Assembly (NCBI GenBank): GCA_903910585.1
Contig: CAIWAH010000154.1
Location: 1 to 64,000 of the forward strand
Direction: 5' to 3'
DNA: 64,000 bases
From: an uncultured Verrucomicrobiota bacterium
GTDB taxonomy: Bacteria; Verrucomicrobiota; Verrucomicrobiia; Limisphaerales; UBA9464
Below, piece by piece: positions 48,108 to 56,228 of the stretch (positions are counted from its first letter, which is position 1; every line of letters starts with the position of its first letter). The notes under the pieces are model-generated. The model was not told where the DNA came from, did not search any database, and was given only the letters and a program-made list of their open reading frames with translations. A program made the translations under genes and the position numbers.

Positions 48108-49139
48108 TCACTTCTTCTGGTCCGGGCGCGGGCAACGCCAGAGCTGGGCGCGCCGGTCGTTCTTGTCGGCGACGCGGGGAAACTCGTTGTTGTCCACGAT
48201 GAGCCAGAGGTTTTCCGCCTCGACCAAGAGACCCTCGACGAAGCCGTAGGGATACGGGTGCGCGTAGGCGTTGTCGGGGTCGCGTTCGATGGCCTCGTAA
48301 TCGAAGCTGGCGAGAACCTTCTCGGCAGCGGCGTCCACCTGCAGCACACACCGGCTTTCCCGGCACAGCACCCAGAGGTGGCCGGCGTGCCAGCAGAGGT
48401 CCGAGTAATGCACATCGGCCGCTTGGACGTCGGGCGGACGGACTTGGAAGTCGTGTTCCACCTTCAGCGTCGTGGCGTCCACCACGATGATGCGACCGCG
48501 GCTGCGTTCGTTGGCGAGGTAGAGCTTGCCGCCACCAACCGCGATGCCTTCCCAGGAAGCATTCATTTCGCTCGAGAACCAGCGCTTCGCCGGGGTCCAG
48601 TCGATGTTCAGGGTCTCCTGTGAGTGGCTGATCAGGTCATATCGGAACACCCTCCGCTGTGACTCCTCGCACACCAGAACGCGACCGGATTCATCCACCG
48701 CGAGGCCCTCCGGATCGGGGCGGGGCTCGGCCTTGGTGCCGGGCTTGCGCGGCGGGCGCGGGGGCAGGAACTCGTGGTCGGTGGCGACCAGCCGACCCGC
48801 GTCGCCGGTCAGCTCAATCCGGAAAAGCCGGGTGGTTTTGTCGTCCAGGGTGACCAGCGAACCGTCCGGGAGGCGCTGCAGGGCGGAGGCGTCGAAGCGT
48901 TTCGGCTTGTCGCAGTCGAGGCGCCAGATCTGGGCAGCCTTCAGGGTGTAAGTGGGAACGGTGTTGGTGCTGGTCAGCGGGATCGGTGCCGCCAAGGCCA
49001 GCCGCAGGACGCTGAATAGGGCAACGCCCATCAGCCAGAGGCGTCGCTGCGGGGGCAGGAGGTTGGGACCGGCAATCACGGGCATTTGGTAACTGGAACG
49101 TTCCTCTTCGGCAATTCCGGGAGGACACTCCCGCTTCAT
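48108..49139 (-). CDS. Secreted beta-propeller protein after the efflux operon
   Basis: About 343 aa from the ATG at 49139, which overlaps the permease stop (TGATG); an ATG at 49085 gives a better signal peptide (LWLMGVALFSVLRLALAA) and may be the real start. The body is a six-bladed type propeller with PEGLAVDESGRVLVCEESQR, WEGIAVGGGKLYLANERSRG and YGFVEGLLVEAENLWLIVD-type blades, similar to SdiA-regulated and phytase-esterase-like proteins. No catalytic residues were assigned. Its place as the last gene of the efflux operon suggests a periplasmic accessory role. Confidence 0.72.
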   Translation of the reverse strand: MKRECPPGIAEEERSSYQMPVIAGPNLLPPQRRLWLMGVALFSVLRLALAAPIPLTSTNTVPTYTLKAAQIWRLDCDKPKRFDASALQRLPDGSLVTLDDKTTRLFRIELTGDAGRLVATDHEFLPPRPPRKPGTKAEPRPDPEGLAVDESGRVLVCEESQRRVFRYDLISHSQETLNIDWTPAKRWFSSEMNASWEGIAVGGGKLYLANERSRGRIIVVDATTLKVEHDFQVRPPDVQAADVHYSDLCWHAGHLWVLCRESRCVLQVDAAAEKVLASFDYEAIERDPDNAYAHPYPYGFVEGLLVEAENLWLIVDNNEFPRVADKNDRRAQLWRCPRPDQKK

Positions 49140-50446
49140 CACTCGTGCCGCAACGCCTCCACCGGGTCCATCTTCGCGGCGCGGAAGGCCGGATACAGGC
49201 CGAACACCACCCCCACGAGCGCGGAGATCGTGAAGGCGGCCAGCGGCGACCAAAGCGTGATGATGGTCTTCATGCCGGCGGTGGCGGTGACCACGAAGGG
49301 GATCGCCACGCCCAGCAGCACGCCCAGCGCGCCGCCGGCGCCGCTGAGGATGACGGCCTCGATGAGGAATTGCGTGACGATGTCGCCGCGCTTGGCGCCC
49401 AGAGCCCGGCGGATGCCGATCTCGCGCGTCCGCTCCGTCACGGTGGCGAGCATGATATTCATGATGCCGATGCCGCCGACGACGAGCGAGATGGCTGCAA
49501 TCGAGCCGAGCACGATGTTGAAGATCTTCTTGGTCTCCTCGGCCTGCTTGAGCTGCTCCAGCGGCACCACGATGTCGTAGTCCTTCTTTTTGTGGTTCCG
49601 CTCCATGAGATCCTTGATGGCGAGCGATACCGGCACCACGCGTTCGGTGCGGTCCACCTTCACGGTGACTTCGTGCAGGGCGACGCGCTCCTGCTCGAAG
49701 CTGCCGCTGCGACGTTTGAAGAGGATTTCGCCGTAGCGTCGTTTGGCCGTCTCCAGCGGAATGAACATGCGGTCCACCGCCGGCTGCGACGAACCGGCAC
49801 CGGAAGCACTGGCGTCGGCATCCGGCGTCACGAACGGCTCCATCACGCCGACGACGCGGTAATACTGCTCGCCCACGCGCACGGTCTGCCCGAGGGGTTC
49901 CTCGATGGGAAAGAGGTCGCGCGACAGGCGCTCGCCGAGCACGCACACATTCTCCGCGTGGTTCTGGTCGGTCTCGGTGAAAAAGCGGCCGCGGGACACC
50001 CGGTGATTCCGCATGGTCGGATACCAGGGCACGGTGCCCACGACCTCGGCGTCCACGCGGCGGGTGATGTTCCACACATATTCCCGCATCACGCGCGCCG
50101 GCACGATGGTGGTGACGCCGGGAATGGTGCCCTGGATGCGGGCGATGTCCTCGTATTTCAGCCCGTAATCGAGGACGTAGTTGTTCTGGTTGTTGGAGAC
50201 CTTCTGCTCCTCCGGCGGCTTGATGCTGCGGAGGATGATGTTCTGCGAGCCGAGTTTCTTGATGAGCTCCTGTGCCTTGTGGCTGGCGCCCTCGCCGATC
50301 GCGAGCATCGCGATGACCGAGCAAACTCCGAAGACGATGCCGAGGACGGTCAGGAGCGATCGCAGGCGGTGCAGCCACAGCGAACGGAGGCCTAGCCGGA
50401 TCGACCGGCGAAACTTGGAGGCGTTGACTGAACTTCGGACCTGCAT
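49139..50446 (-). CDS. MacB-type ABC transporter permease
   Basis: 435 aa. One N-terminal membrane helix (LLTVLGIVFGVCSVIAML), a large periplasmic MacB-PCD domain (about 60-290), and three C-terminal helices in an FtsX domain (AISLVVGGIGIMNIML with VTERTREIGIRRALGAKRGD). It works with the ATPase 4 bp upstream. Substrates of this family are drugs, peptides or lipoproteins; the one here is not indicated. Confidence 0.93.
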   Translation of the reverse strand: MQVRSSVNASKFRRSIRLGLRSLWLHRLRSLLTVLGIVFGVCSVIAMLAIGEGASHKAQELIKKLGSQNIILRSIKPPEEQKVSNNQNNYVLDYGLKYEDIARIQGTIPGVTTIVPARVMREYVWNITRRVDAEVVGTVPWYPTMRNHRVSRGRFFTETDQNHAENVCVLGERLSRDLFPIEEPLGQTVRVGEQYYRVVGVMEPFVTPDADASASGAGSSQPAVDRMFIPLETAKRRYGEILFKRRSGSFEQERVALHEVTVKVDRTERVVPVSLAIKDLMERNHKKKDYDIVVPLEQLKQAEETKKIFNIVLGSIAAISLVVGGIGIMNIMLATVTERTREIGIRRALGAKRGDIVTQFLIEAVILSGAGGALGVLLGVAIPFVVTATAGMKTIITLWSPLAAFTISALVGVVFGLYPAFRAAKMDPVEALRHE

Positions 50447-50450
50447 CGGC

Positions 50451-51134
50451 TCACTTCCTCAAGTCGCTTTCGAGCACGCCGTCGCGGAGGCGGACGAGGC
50501 GTTTGGCGCGTTCGCCGGTGGCGGGGTCGTGGGTGACCATCACGAGGGTTTTTCCGGCGGCGTTGAGCTCGTCGAAGAGTCCCAAGATTTCGCGGCCCGA
50601 ACTGCTGTCCAAGTTGCCCGTGGCCTCGTCCGCGAGCAGGAGGATGGGGTCGCTGGCGAGGGCGCGGGCGATGGCGACGCGCTGCTGCTGGCCGCCCGAC
50701 AGCTCGAATGGCCGGTGGTCGAGGCGTTTTTCGAGGCCGACGCGCGTGGCCAACCGGGTGGCAATTTCGCGGGCCTCTTCCTCCGGGCGGCCCTGGTAGA
50801 ACAGGGGCACCTCGATGTTCTCCAGGACGTTGAGCTGCTGGATCAGGTTGTAGCTTTGGAAGATGAACCCGAGGCGACGCCCGCGGATGGAGGACAGGTC
50901 ATCGTCATTGAGCGCCGAAATGTCGTCGCCGCCCAGCAGGTAACGGCCGGAACTGGGCCGGTCGAGGCAGCCGAGCAGGTTGAGCAGGGTGGACTTGCCG
51001 CAGCCGGACGGCCCCATGATGGCCACGTATTCCCCGGGCTGGATCGACAGCGTCAGCCCGCGCAGGGCGTGCACGAGTTCGCCGCCCATCTGGTAGGTCC
51101 GGCGGACGTCGTCCAGTTGGACAATGGGCGTCAT
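50451..51134 (-). CDS. ABC transporter ATP-binding protein (MacB/LolD type)
   Basis: 227 aa from the ATG at 51134 (MTPIVQLDDVRRTYQMGG). Walker A GPSGCGKST at about 41-49, signature LSGGQQQRVAIARAL, Walker B ILLLADEATGNLD, and the switch His in VMVTHDPATG. It powers the permease encoded 4 bp downstream. Confidence 0.96.
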   Translation of the reverse strand: MTPIVQLDDVRRTYQMGGELVHALRGLTLSIQPGEYVAIMGPSGCGKSTLLNLLGCLDRPSSGRYLLGGDDISALNDDDLSSIRGRRLGFIFQSYNLIQQLNVLENIEVPLFYQGRPEEEAREIATRLATRVGLEKRLDHRPFELSGGQQQRVAIARALASDPILLLADEATGNLDSSSGREILGLFDELNAAGKTLVMVTHDPATGERAKRLVRLRDGVLESDLRK

Positions 51135-51141
51135 GGGCCGG

Positions 51142-52821
51142 TCAGCGGCTGGCCGTCTGTTTGGCGGCTTCGGCGGGTTTGGCTTCGGGAGCGCCCTGGT
51201 TTTCGCCGCCCGTCTTGTTGTCCGTCGGCGTCCGCAGAAGCACGGAATCGCTCGCGGCCAGGCCCTTTTTGATCTCGATGAACTCGTCCGTGAAGTCGCC
51301 GGTCTCGACCTCGGTGGGTGTCGTTGCACCTGGTCGGAAGACGACCTGCTTCCCCTCGCGCGTGGTCACGGCCTGCAACGGCACGTAAACCACATCGTCG
51401 AGCCGCTTCACGAGGATCTCGATCTTCGCGCTCATGCCCGGCTTGACCCACTCGCGGGTGCCGCCGATGGCCACGGTGGTCTTGTAGAGCTTCATGTCGG
51501 GGTTCATCCAGCGGTTCTCCGAGTCCGGCAGCACGCCGACCTTGGTCACTTCGCCGGTGAGCGGATCGTCCGGGAAGGCGTCGGCGGTGATCTTCACCTT
51601 CAGCCCGCGTTTCACCTTCTTGATGTGGGATTCGTGCACGCCCACGGTGACGCCCATCTTGGTCGGGTCGGGAATCGTGATGATGGGCTGACGTTCATAG
51701 ACCTGCGCGCCGACGGCGATGCGTTCCTGGTTGCCCCAAAACATCCGCTGATTGCCGCCGCCATACACCACGAGCCCGGGCTTCTGGGCGGTGATCAAGC
51801 ACTTCTCGATCTGCTCGTTCATCTCTTCGAGGTTGCGTTTCTCCCGCTTAAATCGCCCCTCGGCGCCACGCAGTTTGGCCTGGGCTTGGGCGAGCTTGGA
51901 GACCGCCTCCTTGCGCGCGCGAATCAGCCCCTGCAGCGCCTCGTCGTATTTGGAAAGGTTCTCCTCCCCGAGCTTCGGGAACTCGTAGCGGATGAACAGG
52001 TCGCGGGCGGTGATGGCGGCGTCCACCTTCAGCCTGCCCTGGTCGAAGGCGATGCGGTCGTTCTCCAGTTCGCTCTTGGTGACAAAGCCCTTGTCGAACA
52101 GCCGCTGGGTGCCGGCGAGTTTCGTCTCGGCCTGGGCGGAGGTGGTCTTGGCAACCATCAGTTCGTCCTCGCGCTTGCGGAGTTCCTGTTTGGCCACGCC
52201 GTCCTCCAGCAGCTCCGCCTTGGCGAACTGGGTGAAGTCCACGCGGGTCGTCAGGTTGGTCCGGACCGGGGCATTGGTTCCTGCCAGGTCCTCCCGCAAG
52301 CCAAGGCGGTCGATAACCTCGGCGGAAATCTTCGTGCCGAGATACTTCTCGAACTCCATCAGGGCGAAACGCGCCTTCTGCTCGGCGGCCTTGATGTCGG
52401 TCTTGTTCTGGTTGAGCTGGATCTCGTAGCTCTGCTGGGCCTCGGTGAGGGCTGACGCGGTGCTCTGGAAGGTGATGTCTTGGCTGACCAGGTTCTGTTT
52501 GATCTTCGAGGAATCGAGCTCAACGAGCACCTTGTTGGTTTTCACATCGTCGTCGGTCACGAGGTAACCTTCCTCAACAATTCGGAGGATCTTGATCGGC
52601 TCGCCGCGGACTTCGGAGACGATCTCGTGCGATTCCAGCGCCTCGATGCTGCCGCCGACCAGCACCTTGATGTCGAGCGGGCCGCGCTTGGCCGCGACCA
52701 CGAGGTTGTCGTCGGCCGCCTTGGTGGGACGGAAGACGAACCAAACGCCCGCTCCCACCAGCAGGGCCGCAAGGACCAGCTGCCATGCGGGACGGGAACG
52801 AAGAAATGCGATCGGGTTCAT
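51142..52821 (-). CDS. HlyD-type periplasmic adaptor (membrane fusion protein)
   Basis: 559 aa from the ATG at 52821. An N-terminal anchor (WQLVLAALLVGAGVWFVF) is followed by a lipoyl-like domain, a long coiled coil at about 130-340 (Gln/Lys/Glu-rich, ALTEAQQSYEIQLNQNKTDI) and beta-barrel domains (VGVHESHIKKVKRGLKVKI). The coiled coil is longer than in typical MacA proteins. It links the inner-membrane ABC transporter to the outer-membrane lipoprotein; gaps are 4 and 7 bp. Confidence 0.92.
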   Translation of the reverse strand: MNPIAFLRSRPAWQLVLAALLVGAGVWFVFRPTKAADDNLVVAAKRGPLDIKVLVGGSIEALESHEIVSEVRGEPIKILRIVEEGYLVTDDDVKTNKVLVELDSSKIKQNLVSQDITFQSTASALTEAQQSYEIQLNQNKTDIKAAEQKARFALMEFEKYLGTKISAEVIDRLGLREDLAGTNAPVRTNLTTRVDFTQFAKAELLEDGVAKQELRKREDELMVAKTTSAQAETKLAGTQRLFDKGFVTKSELENDRIAFDQGRLKVDAAITARDLFIRYEFPKLGEENLSKYDEALQGLIRARKEAVSKLAQAQAKLRGAEGRFKREKRNLEEMNEQIEKCLITAQKPGLVVYGGGNQRMFWGNQERIAVGAQVYERQPIITIPDPTKMGVTVGVHESHIKKVKRGLKVKITADAFPDDPLTGEVTKVGVLPDSENRWMNPDMKLYKTTVAIGGTREWVKPGMSAKIEILVKRLDDVVYVPLQAVTTREGKQVVFRPGATTPTEVETGDFTDEFIEIKKGLAASDSVLLRTPTDNKTGGENQGAPEAKPAEAAKQTASR

Positions 52822-52825
52822 GGCG

Positions 52826-54574
52826 TCAGGGCTTCGGAGCGGAATCAGCAGGGGGAAGTTCGGGGGCCGAAGGATTTTCGGGCACGGGCGCCTCATACCA
52901 CGAACCGTCCTCGCGGACGAACAGCAGGCCCATGTCCCGCCAGTAGCGGAGCCGGGCGAGGGTGTGGTTGACGAGCGCGGCCGTGCGGCCGTTGCGAGCG
53001 GAATTGAGATCGGCCTGCGCATCGAGCAGATCACGGGTCTGGCCGCGGCCGAGCTGCATCCGGAGCTCCTGCTCCTCGACCCGGCGTTCGGCGAGCTTCA
53101 CCCCGATCTCGGCGTTCTCGAAGTTGCGCTTGGCCTGCTCCAGCGCACGCCAGTCGCTCGCCACGGCCAGGCGGACCGTGTCCAGCTCCAGCGCAAACTG
53201 CCGGCGGGCGCGTTCGACTGAAATGAGGGCGCCGCGGAAGCTGTTGCGCTGGGACTTGCGGTCGAGGCCCAGGTCCACGTTGAGACCGGCCGACCAGCTG
53301 TTGAGTTTCGGATCAGGCAGTTTGAAGCCCGACGCGGCGCTGCTCTGGATATCCCCGCGGACAATCGCATCAATCTGTGGCAGGAGATTGTTCTTCGCGA
53401 TGGGCACCTTGCGCGCGGCATCCTCGACCCGTTCGCGGGAGGTTTGCAGGTCCAGCCGCGTGGCCACGGCCACGGGAACCGCCTCATCAAGACCCACGCC
53501 GGGTTCCTGTATGGCCAGGCGGGCCAGTTCGGAATCGTCCAGCACGAGCCGGGTGGCCAGCGGGACGCCGAAGCTGATCTTGAAGCGGTCGAGCGATTCG
53601 CGGTAGCTGCGGATCGCCTCCAGCCAGCGGGTTTCCGAGTTCAGCTCGGCCTGGCGGAACTGGTCGAGCGAAGCCAGGGGGCGCTGTCCTTCGTCTGCGA
53701 AGGCCCGTTCCCGTGCCACGTTCTGACGCGACCGGGCGAGGTCGAGAAACGCGTTGCGGGCGGTGTCCCGCGCCTGAAGTGCCTGAAAGTAGTCGCCGGC
53801 GACCGTGACGGTGAACTCCTGGCGGTATTGGGCGAAGTCCCGCATCGCGTAGAGCAGGTCGCGTTCGGACTGACGGAGCGATTCCAGGTTGGCCTTGAAC
53901 CCGGCTCCGCGCAGCAGCGGCTGCGAGAGCGAGGCGCCGAGCCGTGAGCCCGTGTTCGGCGTGCCGTTGCCGGCGATGACGCGGAGAAAATCCGTGGTGA
54001 AATCAGTCGAAAGCCGCGCCCCGGTGGCGAGGAGCCAGTTGGCTCCGAACCGCGCGCCGCCGGTGGCGAGCTTGTTGCCGTTGCGCAGCGCGGTGACCTG
54101 CTGCCCCGTGACCGGGTCCGTGCCCTGGACCTGCACCGGCGCGAACGACTGGATGCCCCCGTTGGCCGTCAGTCCAAAGATCGGCGTCAGTTGCCAGCGG
54201 GACAGCGACAGGCTCAGGGCCTCGAGGAACAGCAGCTCGCGCCGGTTCTGGAATTCGCGGCTCTGGCGCACCGCCAAATCGAGGGCGGTGGCGAGATTCA
54301 GCACCCGGGCGTCCTTTTCGGCCGAAGCCTCGCTGCCGAGGAATTCCTCCGGTGCGGGTGCCAGCGGCAGCCGGTCCAGCAGCAGCGGTTCCGGGGTTTC
54401 GACCGTGAAGTTGGTGTCCATGTTGGGCACCGCCGGAAACTTCTCCGCCAGCAGTCGCGACGCGTCGCGGTCGGCGGATTTGCGCCAGTATTTGGACGAA
54501 CAGCCGGCCACCGTGGCTGCCAAAAGCAGGCCGGTGCACACGGTCAGAAAACGGTGGGGGCGGACGGATCTCAC
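52826..54574 (-). CDS. TolC-like outer-membrane efflux lipoprotein
   Basis: 582 aa. The lipobox TVAGC places the lipidated Cys at 25. Two TolC-type repeats of coiled-coil and strand follow, with TALDLAVRQSREFQNRRELL, GASLSQPLLRGAGF and a second set with DLLDAQADLNSARNGRT. It is the first gene of the five-gene efflux operon and supplies the exit duct. The tail is Pro/Ala-rich (PENPSAPELPPADSAP). Confidence 0.92.
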   Translation of the reverse strand: MRSVRPHRFLTVCTGLLLAATVAGCSSKYWRKSADRDASRLLAEKFPAVPNMDTNFTVETPEPLLLDRLPLAPAPEEFLGSEASAEKDARVLNLATALDLAVRQSREFQNRRELLFLEALSLSLSRWQLTPIFGLTANGGIQSFAPVQVQGTDPVTGQQVTALRNGNKLATGGARFGANWLLATGARLSTDFTTDFLRVIAGNGTPNTGSRLGASLSQPLLRGAGFKANLESLRQSERDLLYAMRDFAQYRQEFTVTVAGDYFQALQARDTARNAFLDLARSRQNVARERAFADEGQRPLASLDQFRQAELNSETRWLEAIRSYRESLDRFKISFGVPLATRLVLDDSELARLAIQEPGVGLDEAVPVAVATRLDLQTSRERVEDAARKVPIAKNNLLPQIDAIVRGDIQSSAASGFKLPDPKLNSWSAGLNVDLGLDRKSQRNSFRGALISVERARRQFALELDTVRLAVASDWRALEQAKRNFENAEIGVKLAERRVEEQELRMQLGRGQTRDLLDAQADLNSARNGRTAALVNHTLARLRYWRDMGLLFVREDGSWYEAPVPENPSAPELPPADSAPKP

Positions 54575-54714
54575 GCTGTCAGGGAGCGGCAGTGGACTCG
54601 ACGGAGCGGCATTTGTTCAAATGGGAATACCGGCGGGCGATGCAGCGATGGACACGGCGACGTTGGACCGGCCCGGGGCGCAACCGTCACGCGAAAGTTT
54701 CCGCGCGCGGCGGC

Positions 54715-56031
54715 TCATGGAATGGGCACCACCCGCAGCCGGAGGAAAACCGCCCGTTCAGCGGCCAGTTGCGCCGGCAAGGTGACCGTGCGCCGGCTGA
54801 TGCCGTCGGTGGCCGGTTCGTCGACCGTGACCACGGGGGTGACCTCGGCTGCGTGTCGCCAATCTGTGAGGTCGCCGGTGGATTCCAATCGCAGGGTCCA
54901 ATCACTCGCGAGCGTATTGAGCGGAAACCGGAGTCGCGTCGGGACGCCGTCCGCGTCGGGCGACGAGGCGGTCAGCCATCCGCCGGGCGGGTCATGCTGC
55001 CGGGGTGAAGTTCCGAGCAAATACTCGAGCTCGTTCGGCAGGCCGTCACCGTCAGGATCGCTCCCGGCGGCCGTGGACGGTTCCGGATCATCACGCCGGA
55101 AGTGCCGGGCTCGCCATTCGGTGAACGTGCTCGAACGCCGGTCGAGGTCCACGTCCCACGGCTCGGTCCCCGAGGCGAGAAGTTCCGCAGGCGATTTCCC
55201 ATCCAGATCGCCGCGGCAGATGGACTGCCCGCCGAAACCTTCGCCGGCATTCGTTCCGGTGTCAGCCCAGTAGAGCTTGCCCGCCGGCACGTCGAGCACC
55301 AGGCCATGCGGTGTGTCGAGGCCGCGGTAGAGGGTTGCCACCGCAGAATGCCCCAAGGTGATCGGCCCGTTGGCAAAGGCCGCGAGTGGGCATCGGTGCA
55401 GGCTCCTGCCGTCGCGGTTGACCCAGTAAAGGAACCCGCCGCCGGCATCCACGCCGACGCCCCGGGTTTGAAGGTTGCCGGTCAGCAGCAGTTCCCGACG
55501 GGAACCGTCGAACTGCGCGCGGTAGATGGCGCCGCCGCTGAAATCGCCCCAATACACCAGTCCGTGATCCCGGTCGAAGTCGAGGAAGTAGGGCCCGGTG
55601 GGGGCCGCGTCGGCCACCACTGTGACGGCCTCGCCGCCGTCCAAAGGGGTCCGCTGGATCAGCCGCCCGGTTTGGTCGCACCACCACAACTGGCCGTTGG
55701 CAAAGTCGGGACGCACGTCCGCCGGAAACGGACTGGCGCCAGCCAGCTTCAGCAGCGATTTCGCACCGGACCCGTCGAGGGCGGCGGTGCGCAGGGTGTC
55801 CGAACCGTTGTCGGCCCAGAAAAGGCGGTTGGCGGCGGTGTCCACGGCGACGCCGCGGAGGTTGCTGCCGGCGGACGGGAACTCGCCGGAAAGCACCAGC
55901 GCGCCGGAGTTGGCGCCGTCGAAGTTCATCCGCATCAGCCGGCCGGCGCCGCGATCCGTCCAATAGACGCCGCCCGCCAGCGCCGGTCCCAGCGCGAGGA
56001 TCGCCACGCCGCTGCGGAGGATCGGATGCAC
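54715..56031 (-). CDS. Secreted YWTD (LDL-receptor class B) propeller protein
   Basis: 438 aa with a short signal peptide (ILALGPALAG). Six YWTD-type motifs are spaced 41-52 residues apart: YWTD 23-26, FWAD 71-74, WWCD 116-119, YWGD 160-163, YWVN 202-205 and YWAD 254-257, making one complete propeller. A calcium-binding-like SDPDGDGLPNELEYLLG follows near 325. The C-terminal module (DWTLRLESTGDLTDWRHAAE and VFLRLRV) matches other secreted proteins here. It is upstream of the efflux operon, same strand, with 140 bp between them. Ligand unknown. Confidence 0.85.
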   Translation of the reverse strand: MHPILRSGVAILALGPALAGGVYWTDRGAGRLMRMNFDGANSGALVLSGEFPSAGSNLRGVAVDTAANRLFWADNGSDTLRTAALDGSGAKSLLKLAGASPFPADVRPDFANGQLWWCDQTGRLIQRTPLDGGEAVTVVADAAPTGPYFLDFDRDHGLVYWGDFSGGAIYRAQFDGSRRELLLTGNLQTRGVGVDAGGGFLYWVNRDGRSLHRCPLAAFANGPITLGHSAVATLYRGLDTPHGLVLDVPAGKLYWADTGTNAGEGFGGQSICRGDLDGKSPAELLASGTEPWDVDLDRRSSTFTEWRARHFRRDDPEPSTAAGSDPDGDGLPNELEYLLGTSPRQHDPPGGWLTASSPDADGVPTRLRFPLNTLASDWTLRLESTGDLTDWRHAAEVTPVVTVDEPATDGISRRTVTLPAQLAAERAVFLRLRVVPIP

Positions 56032-56228
56032 GGCCCGTTCCTAGGTTCCGGCGGGCACGAAGTCCATCCGGGACGCGGGCGCATCGGCGAATGCCAGCGG
56101 AAGAAGCCATCCAACAATTGCGAGTCGGCCCCGGTGAGGCGGAGGGCCTGATCGGGCGGTGAAGGCGGGACTCCAGGGCCCCGGATTTTTCAGGACGCGT
56201 CGGACCGGAACGGCACTATGCTGGTTCC

